Program-made: the position numbers and the translations under genes | Shown here: positions 19,435 through 30,469 of the stretch, piece by piece | Layout: each line of letters begins with the position of its first letter | How positions within the stretch are numbered: position 1 is the first letter of the stretch | Assembly (NCBI GenBank): GCA_033297075.1 | Contig: MU858217.1 | Location: forward strand, 1-64,000 | DNA: 64,000 bases | From: Rhypophila decipiens | Taxonomy: Eukaryota; Ascomycota; Sordariomycetes; Sordariales; Naviculisporaceae | Reading direction: 5' to 3' | The notes under the pieces: generated by a model | Seen by the model: the letters and a program-made list of their open reading frames with translations, nothing else | The model's database searches: none | What the model was told of the DNA's origin: nothing

Positions 19435-21335
19435 ATGAGGCTCGGAATTTCAACGGCGATATTGGGGGCCCTGACGGGATGTGCCTTTGTGGTCAATGGT
19501 AAAACAGACGACACAAACAACTTGTCCATCAAGACCACAAGCGGCACCTATACCGGACTCGTCAACTCATCACTCCCAAATGTCATACAATGGCTCGGCA
19601 TCCAGTTCGGCCGGCCGCCGGTGGGCAACCTGCGCTTCATGCCGCCGCAGCGGGCAGTCGATCCCGGGTCCGGCACCCTTAGCGCCCAGTCGTACAAGCC
19701 CATCTGCATGCAGGACAATGGCAACAAAACCGGCGTGTTTTGGGAAATTGTGCCCGAATTCCAGAATACAGACCAGCAGAGCGAGGACTGTCTGTACCTC
19801 AACATTTGGGGGCCGAGCAAAGCCATTGCTGCGAAAAAGGAAGAGCTCCTGCCCGTCATTGTGTGGGTCTGCGGCGGATCCTTCAAGGAAGGAGGTGGCC
19901 ATGCGCCGTACCAAGTCCCGGACCACTGGATCCAAAGAACACAGACCCATTTGGTGGTCACTCTGAATTACAGGCTCAATATCTTTGGCTTCCCGGGTAC
20001 GGAGCTGGCCAGGACAAATGTTGGGATTTTGGACGTTCGACTTGCGTAAGATCTGACCGAACCAAGGAGGAGCCAGAAATGAGCGTACTGACCGTGATAC
20101 AGGGTTGAGTGGCTACGGGACAATGTTGCAGGGTTTGGGTAAGCATCAGTTTGCGTTTCTATCCCCCTATCCGAACTCTGATACTGATATTGTCATTGAA
20201 CTCAGCGGTGACCCCGAACGCATGGTCCTCTACGGACAGTCCGCGGGAGGCGGCGTAGTGCTCAGCTATACCTACGCCTTCCCGACCGATCCCATCGTCT
20301 CGGGCTTCATCGCCTCGTCGGCTGGCGCGGGTGCAATCAACCCGAACGATACCAACCCCGCGTTCAGCAGAATGGCCCAGAACGTCGGATGCGCCAATTT
20401 GACGGCCACCGAGGAGCTTGCTTGCATGCAGCAAGTTGACGCCGTCAAGCTCCGCGATGCAGTGGTTGCAGCGAGTCTGGACATGAGCCAAGGGTTCCGC
20501 CCGATTGTTGACGGCGTCACTCAGTTTGTCAACCTGACTGAGCGGCTGGAAAAGGGTTTGGTGGCTGATAGGGTATTGCACCAGTCTCTTTTAAATCTTG
20601 TTGCGATGACGTGGAACTAACATGTCAACCAGCCCTTGATCGCCGGCTTCACGTACAACGAGGTTGCCGCCTTTGAGCCGCTCAACGCCAGAAACGAGAG
20701 CCTGCCTCTTGGGTCCAACCAGACGTTCCTCCCAAGGGCGCTGAGCTGCGGTACCAAGCAGCAGGCGACGTAAGTGATATTGACTGCGAAGCTTTCTGGT
20801 TGGATGCTGATCACAAATTGGAAAAAGAGCCCGAGCCCGGTTCGGATTGACGACGTACAGCTACATGTACGCGGGCAACTTTAGCAATGTCACGCCTTTG
20901 CCCCAACTCGGAGGCATGCACAGCTGTGAGTCGCATTCTTGTTTGTTCATCTTGCACATCAGGAGCGGCTAACAGAACCCGCAGCCGATCTTCCCATCGT
21001 CTTTGGCACGCACTTCCTCTTCCGCGGCAATTCGACCGAGCTGGAGTGGCAGACCAGCTTTGCGATGGAGTGTAAGTAGTCCAGTCTCGACTGGCAAGAC
21101 AGGATTCAAGCTGACGTAGGACGATTTGAAAGCCTTCTGGGTAACCTTTGCCGCCAACTCCTCTGCCGACCCTCGCGACCACATGGGTACCGTATGGCCC
21201 AAGTACATACCACCCAGTGATGCAGACAACGAAAGCGGAAAGATCATAGTCTTTGGGAACTCCACGGGCCCCAGCGGGTCCTACGTCTCTCCCGTCGAAC
21301 TCGCAGACAATTACAGCGGGCCGTGCGAGGTCTAA
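19435..21335 (+). CDS. Secreted type-B carboxylesterase/lipase
   Basis: Alpha/beta-hydrolase of the carboxylesterase type-B family, predicted to hydrolyse esters outside the cell. Seven exons can be drawn: 19435-20045, 20103-20138, 20206-20572, 20633-20769, 20828-20925, 20985-21071 and 21133-21335, giving 512 residues, normal for the family. The N-terminus (MRLGISTAILGALTGCAFVV) looks like a signal peptide. Motifs: EDCLYLNIWGP; nucleophile elbow YGQSAGGG, split from its strand by the introns; acid in TYNEVAAFEP; histidine in GMHSSDLPIVFG. Many N-glycosylation sites are present. One oddity: the acceptor expected to give DDLKAFW after exon 6 creates a stop with the only GT donor, so I used the AG at 21131-21132, which loses about four expected residues. 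The exact junction is uncertain. Confidence 0.88.
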
Positions 21336-22404
21336 ATATGACGGAAGGTGGACATGAACACGAGGACGGGATGGCAACGGGACAGCCGAGAGAGGAAGGT
21401 GTGGCCGCTGGTGATTGATATGTTTGTCATGACTCATGAGATGGATATTAGAGAGCCGCGAAAGACAAGAAGGATGAACACCTTGTCAGGATCGACATGA
21501 TCAAGTCCAAGAATATAACGTGCACGGATTACCGGTTCTTCATTCGTGTTTCACTGAGCTCTCCCATCACATTTTGTGCAGCGGAGATCCTGCGGGGGGG
21601 TCAGGGGAATCAGGGGCTGAAACGCTCTCTTGGGCCCTTGGCACCACCCCCAAAAATTGGTCAAACGCCTGCTAAACGGCGAAAAGTGCACTAAAATTTG
21701 CACCGAGATAAGAGAACCAAAATCGCGTTGATTCACTCTATTCCTCTTTCTTGATAGTCTCGGAGATATGGCTGAATTGGAAGAAGAATGGTGGCTTTGC
21801 GGTTCCAGGTCGCTGGAACTTGGAACCCGGTGCCACCTGCCAGTCGACCATGGCTTCACTTGGCAGGAGCCATGCAGAGGATAACGGCCTCTCTCATCGA
21901 TCTCAACTTTGCCATTGAACTAACGTCATCTCGAATGTTTTCAAGCTTGACGTCGAATTTTTGAACTAAAGACTTTTGATGCGTGATGGCCAGCAAAGAT
22001 TCCACCGATCAGCCACCATCACATCGATCAGTATCACCTCGAACGCGCAGATTCCAAAGCGCTCCATTCAACTCGGATCCTCGCCCACCTTTTCCTCCCC
22101 GCACGGTCACTATGCGACACATGTGAACTCAACAGTCAACATCAATTCTCAACCCATTTCGGGCTATCGCGAAACACCCCCCTGGGCCCCACATACTATT
22201 CCCCGGATTCATTCACATGTCGTCAAGGCTTGTCCTCGCCGCCATGTGGTCGATTATGTCGATCCTTTTTGGAAGGGTACATGTACTGTACACCCGCCGC
22301 CCCTCTCCCTTGGCTTCTCCCTTTTCGGGACCAAGTATTATCTACCACTGGACTATTTGTGATTTTCACTTTTGGCAACTTTTAGCTCATGGCATTGGAG
22401 AACC
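21336..22404. other. Intergenic stretch
   Basis: No recognised gene. Frames at 21551-21859 (minus) and 21976-22362 (plus) are low in motif content. The region probably holds the 3' flank of the carboxylesterase and the promoter of the next gene, read in the same direction. Confidence 0.4.
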
Positions 22405-23773
22405 ATGAGCAGCGGCGGCAACATTGTAGGCGACCGGTCGCTCGACACCAACATTGCGATATGGATCTTGATCAGCACGTCGGCGGCATTTCTGGGGGTG
22501 CGGTTGTGGTGTCGGCACCATACGGCCAAGATGTGGTGGGACGACTTGGTGCTCACCGTCTCGTGGGTCAGTACAACCAAGACCAATGTCTGCTCTGGAA
22601 TGACCTCATCTAACATGTTATTGTCACCAACAGATGCTGCTCCTAGTCGCAGGCGCACTCATAACTCGCCTCATCGACGTAGGCCCAACATCCGACCGCT
22701 CCCGAGGCTTCCAGAAGCGCTACTTCTTCCAGCTCCAAAACCACGCCATAATGATGACCACCGTCGCGACGAGCTGGAGCAAAGTCGCCTTTGCCATCAC
22801 CCTGATGCGCCTCGCTCGAAACAAATTCCAGCTGGGCTTTCTCTGGTTCGTGGTCATAACGGCCAACCTGATCCTAATCCCGGGAATCACCTCGACGTAT
22901 ATCCCAGCGTGCGTCGATCCAAGGGCACGATTCCGGCCGGTGAATAAGATGTGCTGGGACCTGGAGGTCTTGCAGTCACTGGGCGGGGCAACGATTCGTT
23001 AGTGTTTTTTCCTTCCTCGACACGAACACAAAGTTTTGATTCTAACTTGCGCCGAACAGTCTACGGCGGTGTAATCGACATCCTGCTTGCTCTCTTCCCA
23101 TGGCTCGTCCTCCGCCATACGCAACTCGAAACCCGCGAGAAGGTCGGCCTCACCGTGGCCATGAGTCTCGGTGCGCTTACAGGCGTGATTGTTATCCTCC
23201 GGACCTTTTATGGCCTCGTACAGGGTGATTTTAATTTTGGTACGCCAACGTCCACCACTGGCAGTCTAGTCCTCCAGGTTCCACTAACATCCAATGAAAC
23301 CGACAGATTTCATGATCTTCATATCAATCTTCAACTTCCTCGAACCCTCGGTGACAATCACTGCCCAAGCGATCCCCATGTTCCGGGTGTTGTTCGTCAA
23401 CAGCGCCACCAGACGAAAGGGTGCATCCGAGCTTACATCTTCACGGTCCACGAACTACAAACAACACAAGCGATACAAATCCTATGTCATTTCCCGACCC
23501 ATATCTTCGTCAAACGATTCCAACGAGCGAGATGACGTCCAGCTGGTGGATATTACAACTCCTGCACAAGTCTATGAACGCCCACTGCCCAATATTCCCC
23601 CGCCTCCACCACAGAAACCGCAGAGAATCAGGCCAACGTCTATACTGGAGCAGGAGATTATTGCCGATCTGTACAGACATGATGTTGAGAGGCAAGCGGG
23701 GGTTAGGAATGTCGATGGGACACCGTCGTGGAGATGGGAACAAAATCGACGACAGAGTAGGGACTGGGTATGA
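22405..23773 (+). CDS. Rhodopsin-domain integral membrane protein (Pth11-like, no CFEM)
   Basis: A 390-residue protein in four exons (22405-22566, 22634-22997, 23060-23239, 23307-23773) joined by canonical introns that keep frame. The first two thirds hold about seven hydrophobic helices with the fungal rhodopsin-domain pattern: IAIWILISTSAAFLGVRLWC, WWDDLVLTVSWMLLLVAG, YGGVIDILLALFPWLVL, then EKVGLTVAMSLGALTGVIVI. A hydrophilic tail of about 130 residues follows, rich in Ser and with a PPPPPQKPQ stretch, likely cytoplasmic. There is no CFEM domain. Relatives are common, mostly uncharacterised, and include receptor-like Pth11. Function here is not known beyond a membrane role. Confidence 0.88.
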
Positions 23774-24212
23774 CGATGTGTACTAGTATATATATGACTT
23801 TCACGGCCGGACTTGCATTTGCATGTATGATAGATTTGAAGTTGATACCCATGCTCAGTATAATAGAGCAGCTCATGATTTCTTTGCTTAGCTTTATTCC
23901 TGATCGCGCCCACTTGATTGTGCTCGTACCTTGTTTACGCCTTGTGTGTTCTTCCTTGATCACCAGCATATTTGTTGACCGAAAGACACCGTGTGAAAGT
24001 AGTTGCATAAAACTCAAACAAAGCAGAGTTCAAGTGTTTGTACTCCTGGGATAAGCTGGCGATGCAACAAGCCATCCGACAAAGGGTAGGCAACAAAACG
24101 ACAGAGATAAACACAAGTCACAAGAAGACAATTCCAAGCAGCGCACCAGTACATTCCACCGATATCAAATACCATGACACACAAGTCCGTACCAACAGTC
24201 GGTGCAGCAAAC
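23774..24212. other. Convergent intergenic stretch
   Basis: AT-richer DNA between the plus-strand membrane protein and the minus-strand GST. No gene is seen; it should contain both 3' UTRs. Confidence 0.5.
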
Positions 24213-25016
24213 CTACGCCCCCCATCGTTTAGGAAAATCCAAATCATACCCACCGCCCTTCTCCAAACTCCTCTTCCACGCTTCCCGTGCTTCACACCTC
24301 CCCATCCAAGCCTTCAACTTTGGATATCGCTCCTCCCCATTCTCCCCCGTGAATTTCACATACCCAGGCCGGACCCCAATATCAACAAAATAATGCACCA
24401 CAAAATCGACCCGTCCCGGCTGTTTCCTGTCTAGAAACCACTCCCCCTCTCCCAATTCCATCTCGAGGGTCTCAAACGCAGCATTGAGATCAGCATCCAA
24501 AAATAACTTGTGCAGATATTTTCGCGTCGTATTGAAAATGGGCCGCATGAAGAAGGGGGATTTTAACGAGATGCCATGCCACAGTAGTGCCATGCCTACT
24601 TTTGATGCAATGTCCGAGATTCCGATGCAGACGAGTTGTTCTTCCTTGATGGAGATCCAGTTGGGGTCCTCTTTATCGGTAAAGTGCGCTGTTGAGGAGG
24701 AGGAATCGTGGAAGTTGTAGTCCTTGTCATACGTTCGAAGGAGGTACAAGGTAATGGCCGAGACTTGAGTCAGGACTCGACCGCCTGGGAGGAGAAGTTG
24801 GGGGGACTTTCCCTGCGGGTGGGTTGCTTTCAGCTCTGGAGGGGCGGGTCCTTCGGGCCGGGGGAAGATGATTACTTCATAGTCGATTTGCAGCTCTTCG
24901 AGGAGCCAGAGGATTATTTGCGAGGAAGAATGTTGGAGGTGGAGGAGGGTTGGTTTGGTTATCGTAGCGGGGTCGGGGGTTGGAGGGGAGGTCGGGTGTG
25001 GTGCTAGGGTGAGCAT
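24213..25016 (-). CDS. Glutathione S-transferase-like protein
   Basis: A single-exon 267-residue protein starting at the ATG at 25014-25016. Residues about 22-107 form a thioredoxin-like N-domain: LHLQHSSSQIILWLLEELQI, NPQGKSPQ-like substrate-loop residues (HPQGKSPQLLL), and TQVSAITLYLLRTY where GSTs usually have the ESxAI box. Residues about 125-250 form the helical C-domain with WFLDRKQPGRVDFVVHYFVD and YPKLKAWMGRCEAREAWKRS. The family conjugates glutathione to electrophiles or acts as lyase/isomerase. The ESxAI glutamate is replaced, so glutathione binding could differ. It is a lone gene, convergent with the rhodopsin-domain gene. Confidence 0.87.
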   Translation of the reverse strand: MLTLAPHPTSPPTPDPATITKPTLLHLQHSSSQIILWLLEELQIDYEVIIFPRPEGPAPPELKATHPQGKSPQLLLPGGRVLTQVSAITLYLLRTYDKDYNFHDSSSSTAHFTDKEDPNWISIKEEQLVCIGISDIASKVGMALLWHGISLKSPFFMRPIFNTTRKYLHKLFLDADLNAAFETLEMELGEGEWFLDRKQPGRVDFVVHYFVDIGVRPGYVKFTGENGEERYPKLKAWMGRCEAREAWKRSLEKGGGYDLDFPKRWGA

Positions 25017-26133
25017 CTTGCTGGTTCTGAGAGGGCTTAAGGAGTAGAATAGTGGTTGAGTTGCTTGGTTGAGCTCGTGAACAGGGAGAAAGAGGGAAAG
25101 ATTGAAAGATTTGTCGACAGGGAAGTCGGAGCTTTAAATGATATAAATGGGAAGGATCATCGCATGTCTCGAATAGGAATGGTACATTTGTTGTGGTGGA
25201 TGCTAATGGCGGGCGGTGGTTGGCTGGCTGATGACGCAAGCAATATCCTATTCGTTGATACGGAAAGCAGGGTCACATCGAGACGCCCAACGGGGATAAG
25301 TAGCGGCCGATAGATATTACACCGTACACCATCAAGAACAGGAAAAAAACCACGCAGTTGCTTCCAGGAAAGAGCTGCGATCGTTATTAACCATGGTGAC
25401 TCATGAGGTCCCTCTTAGAGAACAGTCATTCACGCAGGCTGGCTGTACTCCGGTCTCATGACTTGGACTCGACCCCTTGAACGAGTGGGGCCTTCCAAAC
25501 CCTAACCCTGTCACCGGTTTGCCCCTTAAACCCGGGGAAGAACTTCATTTTCTTATTACTTGTCAGGTGTTTATCTGTTTCAGGCACAATCAAAATGATA
25601 TCCTTGCAAACCAACCTGGTGTGAACATTTTAGGGCAAATGAACGAATAGCTTTATATTTTGATTTTTGATTGGCCCTGTATCCACCATGAACTGATCTG
25701 ACTCTTGTCTCTCAACAATGGCTTTGATACCTTGGACCAGAGTTTTCCAGGTGCTCCTGTCGCCTCATCAATCACCTGTACATACCTTTCCCGTGTCGGA
25801 GGGTCACGAATACAGTGTGTGCTCGCAAGAACTTCGCCGTCGTACAAATCCTCCTCCCTGTAGAAGGTCGTCTCAGAAATTACAAGCAGATATTGCCGTC
25901 AGCCCACACGCTTCGACCGTTGGACTGGTAAACGGCTACTCTTAGGGGTGCTTTGCTCGTGAAATGGGGCAGATGTGTACCTCTTTGGTGCGTTGAGGCG
26001 TAATTGGGGCCTGTGAGGCTGTTGATGATTGCGTGAAGGGAATGACCGCGGTGTGATAACAAAGCCTTCACGGCGATGGAAAATTACAAGTTTTTTAACG
26101 AAGTGAAGTTAAATTCGACGGTGACATCAAATA
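25017..26133. other. Intergenic stretch with a short telomere-like tract
   Basis: Bases 25498-25510 read AACCCTAACCCTG, two telomere-type units. Minus-strand frames at 25653-25847 and 25880-26071 look like pieces of one decayed or spliced coding region, but I could not join them in frame with a plausible intron, and they match no family I know. Confidence 0.35.
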
Positions 26134-26796
26134 TCAGCTTTTTGTACTATACTTCGTCCTGGCGTTGTTGTCTAACCCGACTGTGTTGTAACGTATTCTC
26201 GCCAAAAGCATCTGAATCTCCATCTCGGTAGCCTCGGCAATTTCCTGGGTGATATCTATGGCCTCAATCTGGTAGAAAGAACAGAAGACAGATACTTCGG
26301 ACAGGGGTGAGCTTCCTTTCCAAGGAGGGCAGCTCGGCCGAAATTCATGATGAGCTTCGAGTCTTCGTAGAATATGATGGGGCGGCACTGAAAGCGTGGC
26401 TTGGATAGAGAGTCAGTTCAAGCAGGTCAGATGGTCGAGGCGGTATTGCGAATAGCTTACAGCTGTTCGGGAGTGTTATAGCCCCTGACGGCATGCCCTC
26501 GAGGGAACCGAGGCTCACGGTTTCGCAAAGATGCTGGCGTAATGGCCATCAGCGACCCGTCTTGAAACACGGACCAAGGAGTCACGGTTTTGCGCGTGTG
26601 TTGGGTATCAAAATTACGCGCGCACGACTAATGAAAGTGAAAAGGCATGAGGTTAGAGCAGATGATGGGACTGAAATAAAGGGATTTCGAAACTTACTGG
26701 CTGCTTCGACGAAAGGCTGGTAGTGCTCGTTCGTGAGAAATGGATCAGGCAGGTGTCTGGAGAGAAGTTGGAGCTTCTGGCTCGAGCAGAGCCCAT
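26134..26796 (-). CDS. Hypothetical protein, three exons (tentative)
   Basis: From an ATG at 26794-26796 a frame runs to a GTAAGT donor near 26693, resumes after a CATTAG acceptor near 26627, passes a GTAAGC donor near 26457 and resumes after CTTTCAG near 26391, ending at 26134. The spliced product is about 170 residues, keeps one frame throughout and reads PRFPRGHAVRGYNTPEQLPP across the second junction. The C-terminus (EIAEATEMEIQMLLARIRYN) is mildly helical. No domain is recognised. Support is the consistent frame over two canonical introns; it could still be chance or a relic. Confidence 0.4.
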
Positions 26797-26942
26797 CTCC
26801 TATTGATTCTGCCGCTCGGCGGTTCCTGCTCTCGGTCCTGCCCCGGCTGCTCTTGCTGTGGCTCATGCTCCAGCTTTTACTCTTTGTCCTGGCCCGGATT
26901 CTGATCTTGCTCCGGGGAGTTCCCAAAACCTGCACTCATGCC

Positions 26943-28361
26943 TTAAACAAAGATGGCACGCAAGACCCCATTCAGCTTCTCCCACGCCCATCGTGCTGTC
27001 CCTTTCACCACTCCGCCAAGCCACTTAACAGCCGACAACAGAAGGCGCCACCCAAACTTGAGCACTGTCTTGATAATTTTCCAGCCATTCTCCACAAGCC
27101 ACCGGCCAGACACCAGCAGTCCTCTCCCAATGGGAGCGCGATACACCCATGCAGCCCAGACCCCACAACCAGCCCCAGTCAGCAAAGCCAGTCCGACACC
27201 AACCACAATAAGCCCATCTCGAAGCTCAGAAGGAGGTGGAGCCCTTCCCACAGGATAGTATCCGTCCCGGTGTCTACGGCGCGGACTACCCGATCTCCTT
27301 CCCGCCCATCCCCCGCTTTGGTAGACATGGACCGGCAGTAGAGGGGTGACCTCCGTTGTCCCGGCGGCGACTCTGCTTCCGCGCCCGGGGTTGAGGACAT
27401 CTGGTCGGACTCGCTGAGCTTGAAAGTTCTGGAAGAGCGTTGTGGTGGGGGGCTGGGGAATATTGGATGGAATGTCACGGCAGGCGAGAATTCCACGGGT
27501 TGCATTCGTCAGTCCGAGCCTCTGCGCTGCTGTCGTCGAGGGAGGTGAGGGAACTTGTCGTGAGGTTCCATATCCAACAGTGCTTCTTGACATCGATGGC
27601 GACGGCGGCGGAGATGGCAGGGCCACGGGACAAGAGACACCCGCAGCAGATACTGCCGGGATGTTGTATTCCGCTTGTCGAGCCACGACGAGATAGCTCT
27701 CCCTGGTAAGTACGTACCTCAAACCGGAGATATCACCGTCCCGATGATCCCCTCCCCTATTGCCAATGGTGCGGTAATCCCGCAGCGCCTGACGGTCGAT
27801 GTTGTACTTGCTAGTGATGTTGACATAGCTCTTTTTGGCCAGGCTGAAGTCGGCTTCGAGTCTCAGCAGCGGGATATCCGTCAGGTCGGGGTGTCGACCC
27901 GCAGGGGAGATGGGCAGATACGTCTTGCGCTTTTCGGCATTGGAGTGAGACGGATACTTCTCCATGATGTCTCTCCCCCCGAAAGAGGTTATGATCAAGA
28001 TTGTGGTGTTTTTCTCTTGTCGACAACTGTCCCGGCGGGCGGTGGCTGATGTGATGGAGGAGTTGGTGGGAACCGGAGAAAGGACGAGCACCGGGTGGTT
28101 GTAACATCCGCCTTCGAGGCCACAGAGTGCTCCCGTGCTTGTTACCTGAGAGCGTCCATCTGGTCCCCATACGACCTGAATTTCGTCTTCGGGGGGAAGC
28201 CACATGATCACTCCGTATACGTGGTTGTCGCTCAAGGCGGTATGGTGATAGGGGGGTTGGGTCGAGGAGGAGGACGGGGTCGTATTGGAGGTGTCTCTTG
28301 ACCGTCGCGCGCCAGTGTTTGGCGGCGGCCTGTCTGATTGACGGGGTGTCGTGGGTGGCAT
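26943..28361 (-). CDS. Unknown protein with a C-terminal membrane segment
   Basis: A single open frame of 472 residues from the ATG at 28359-28361 (an upstream extension lacks ATG). N-terminal 50 residues are Pro/Ser/Thr-rich and disordered. Residues about 50-220 look like a folded beta-rich domain, with DNHVYGVIMWLPPEDEIQVV, ILIITSFGGRDIMEKYPSHS and RKTYLPISPAGRHPDLTDIP. A Pro-rich linker follows. Near the C-terminus is one clear transmembrane helix (LIVVGVGLALLTGAGCGVWA) and then an amphipathic Trp-rich stretch. The layout resembles fungal DUF6590-like proteins, but I cannot confirm that. It is probably anchored in a membrane with a large N-terminal soluble part. Confidence 0.7.
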   Translation of the reverse strand: MPPTTPRQSDRPPPNTGARRSRDTSNTTPSSSSTQPPYHHTALSDNHVYGVIMWLPPEDEIQVVWGPDGRSQVTSTGALCGLEGGCYNHPVLVLSPVPTNSSITSATARRDSCRQEKNTTILIITSFGGRDIMEKYPSHSNAEKRKTYLPISPAGRHPDLTDIPLLRLEADFSLAKKSYVNITSKYNIDRQALRDYRTIGNRGGDHRDGDISGLRYVLTRESYLVVARQAEYNIPAVSAAGVSCPVALPSPPPSPSMSRSTVGYGTSRQVPSPPSTTAAQRLGLTNATRGILACRDIPSNIPQPPTTTLFQNFQAQRVRPDVLNPGRGSRVAAGTTEVTPLLPVHVYQSGGWAGRRSGSPRRRHRDGYYPVGRAPPPSELRDGLIVVGVGLALLTGAGCGVWAAWVYRAPIGRGLLVSGRWLVENGWKIIKTVLKFGWRLLLSAVKWLGGVVKGTARWAWEKLNGVLRAIFV

Positions 28362-29411
28362 AGCGTCACTGAGTTGGGTTCGGATGAATAGATACCTAGA
28401 TGCGGGGACTTGGAACAAGACCTGCCTGTGAGTTCAATGTGATGAGACTGTAAAGACTGATCCAAATCAAGCAGAACCCGAGTCTTGGGAATGATGTTGA
28501 GCAAACAAGGGTGGAAGAAACTTCGAATATGTACGTCGACGGGGAAGATGGTGGCACAACATCTCTCTGTTCTCGTGCAAGAATCTGTTCCGGCGGGCCA
28601 CGTGAGGGGTCGCTGTTGGTTGGGCACATTATTCGAGCTGAGGAACGCCGCGAGGTTGTTAACCGCATTCATTTTTTTTTCACCGCTGGTTTTATTGGCT
28701 GTATGGGCGTTTCAAAAATGCCCGTTGTTTGCCTGGACCGTTTATCGCGGCCCGATGGGCAAAGTGCTGCGTGAATGTTGATCAACATCGCTGGCGTCTC
28801 TCGGTGAGCTGAATAAAGTATGCGGTTGGTGATAAACCCTGCACGGAGGCCCACGATGGCAGGGATACAAGAGGAGTAGAAATAGTAGTGATACGCTCAC
28901 CCATTTTCCCCAGGGTTAGGGTTATGGCACTTGATGGCAGTTGTCATCAACAACCACCACTCGACTGCGTACAAGCATTGAGTCAATTGAGTGCATTCAG
29001 TCAATTCAGCATTCTTCTTCCACCCATTGTGGAGACCTGTTGGCATTCTGGCAGGGGGCCCTATCTGGAAGACAAAGACCACTTCAGAGTGAGCGGCGTA
29101 CATGATCAACCTGTAAATGTACAAGGAAGCAGCAGCCGGAGCAGCTGGAGGATGATGCCAAGGAAATGGGTGTACTAGTAGTAGTGTGCCTGCCGCTGGT
29201 AAGCCTTTGGCCCTCGGGGATCCGTGGGGGATCTGTGGGAGGATGTCTGGAATCGGCCCCGAGGACAACCATGCCAGCCGGCTTGGTGTCGACGATGTTC
29301 TCGATCGAGTCGGTAATATCAACCCTGGGCATCATGACCCGCGAGGCCAGATACGAGACTGGGGTGGTGATCAAGGTCAAGAGAGAGCCCAAGACGATGG
29401 TAAATTGGCAA
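28362..29411. other. Gene-poor stretch with telomere-like tract and coding relics
   Basis: Bases 28912-28924 read AGGGTTAGGGTTA. The plus-strand frame 28485-28781 has a hydrophobic segment (AFIFFSPLVLLAVWAF) and could be a small membrane protein, but nothing else supports it. The minus-strand frame 29084-29392 reads protein-like (DITDSIENIVDTKPAGMVVL) without a recognised family; it may be a decayed exon. Confidence 0.35.
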
Positions 29412-29543
29412 TTACGATGTCCTCAGACCAGGATAATGCGAGGACACCTGCAGAAACCTTGGGTCGCAAGGGATCTTGCTGGTCCAGCACGTGACACATG
29501 TTTGGGAGGCACGCTTTTGAGGACGGGCAGAGGCGCTGGTCAT
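29412..29543 (-). pseudogene. N-terminal half of a Zn2Cys6 finger
   Basis: A 43-codon frame from ATG 29541-29543 reads KRASQTCVTCWTSKIPCDP. The CX2CX6C spacing, the upstream KR and the CD after the third Cys match the first half of a Zn2Cys6 DNA-binding domain (CxxCRxRKxxCD). The second cysteine half is missing and a stop follows at 29412. Basic residues of the finger are replaced (WTSKIP). Probably a decayed transcription-factor start. Confidence 0.45.
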
Positions 29544-30469
29544 CGAGATGATGAATTGAACCTAGACCTTTGAGGCCAAAGTCGTAGTCGGCCGTCGTGG
29601 GTGTGGTGGGTATTACAAGACTCGGCCCAGAGCCGCAGATATGGGCCCGGTCCCGCTTACCAATTGATGCCGGGGTTGTTGTAACGGTTATAGGTTCTGG
29701 AAAGGCAGAGTGACTGATTGTGGGGGACCCTGTAGAGCATTCGAACTAGCTGAGGAATTGGACCTCGAACAAGGAATGTTTGGAGGTTGCTGCAAGGATG
29801 AGGCGATGCCGATGGCTCTGGCCATTGATGGTATTTATGGTGGTATTGCGCCGGCGTGATGGCATATCGATGTCAGCAACACTGACCTCAGATAGTTTCC
29901 TCATGGGTGCCGCGTTCTTTATGTGATCCATACTCTCGACATCGACGGCGACGACAGTGGAGTCTGCGGAACACTCCTGAAAACCCGTGAGAAACCCCGT
30001 GGCCCGCTGTAAGGGCCTGGGTTGTTTTTGCTTGGACCAGGTGGGCTGTCAAAGCTAAAGCTTCTCTCGTGCTGCGGTCGTGAGCGAGGCCAACGCTCCG
30101 AGGAAGTCACGCCAAGTCCAGTTCGCCTTGTTCTCGACTAAATCGAACTATTCCAGGCCACATTCACTTCATGTTGCCAAAAAGTTCACCTCATTTGATT
30201 TTGAACAACCTGGAATACTTGAACGGCTCCAAATGTGGTAGAATAATGATAGAAGACCAAGCTCCGTTTACTCTGTTTGTATAATATGAACAGTGAAGAG
30301 AAAGAAGAAAAAGACGAAAAGCAAAGAAGAGAGTGCCTGTTCAGAAGTCACGGAAGTCACGTCGGTTCCGCTTTTGTCCCGTGATATAACTGAATGGGTT
30401 TTAATTTACTGTATTTCGGCCTGTATATTGGATTGTGTTCAATTGATTTGCCAATGACCTGGTCGGCCG
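29544..30469. other. Gene-poor stretch
   Basis: Minus-strand frames at 29746-29931 and 29919-30110 are Ser/Pro-rich and could be further pieces of a decayed regulator upstream of the half finger, but no junction joins them convincingly. Nothing else is seen. Confidence 0.35.
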
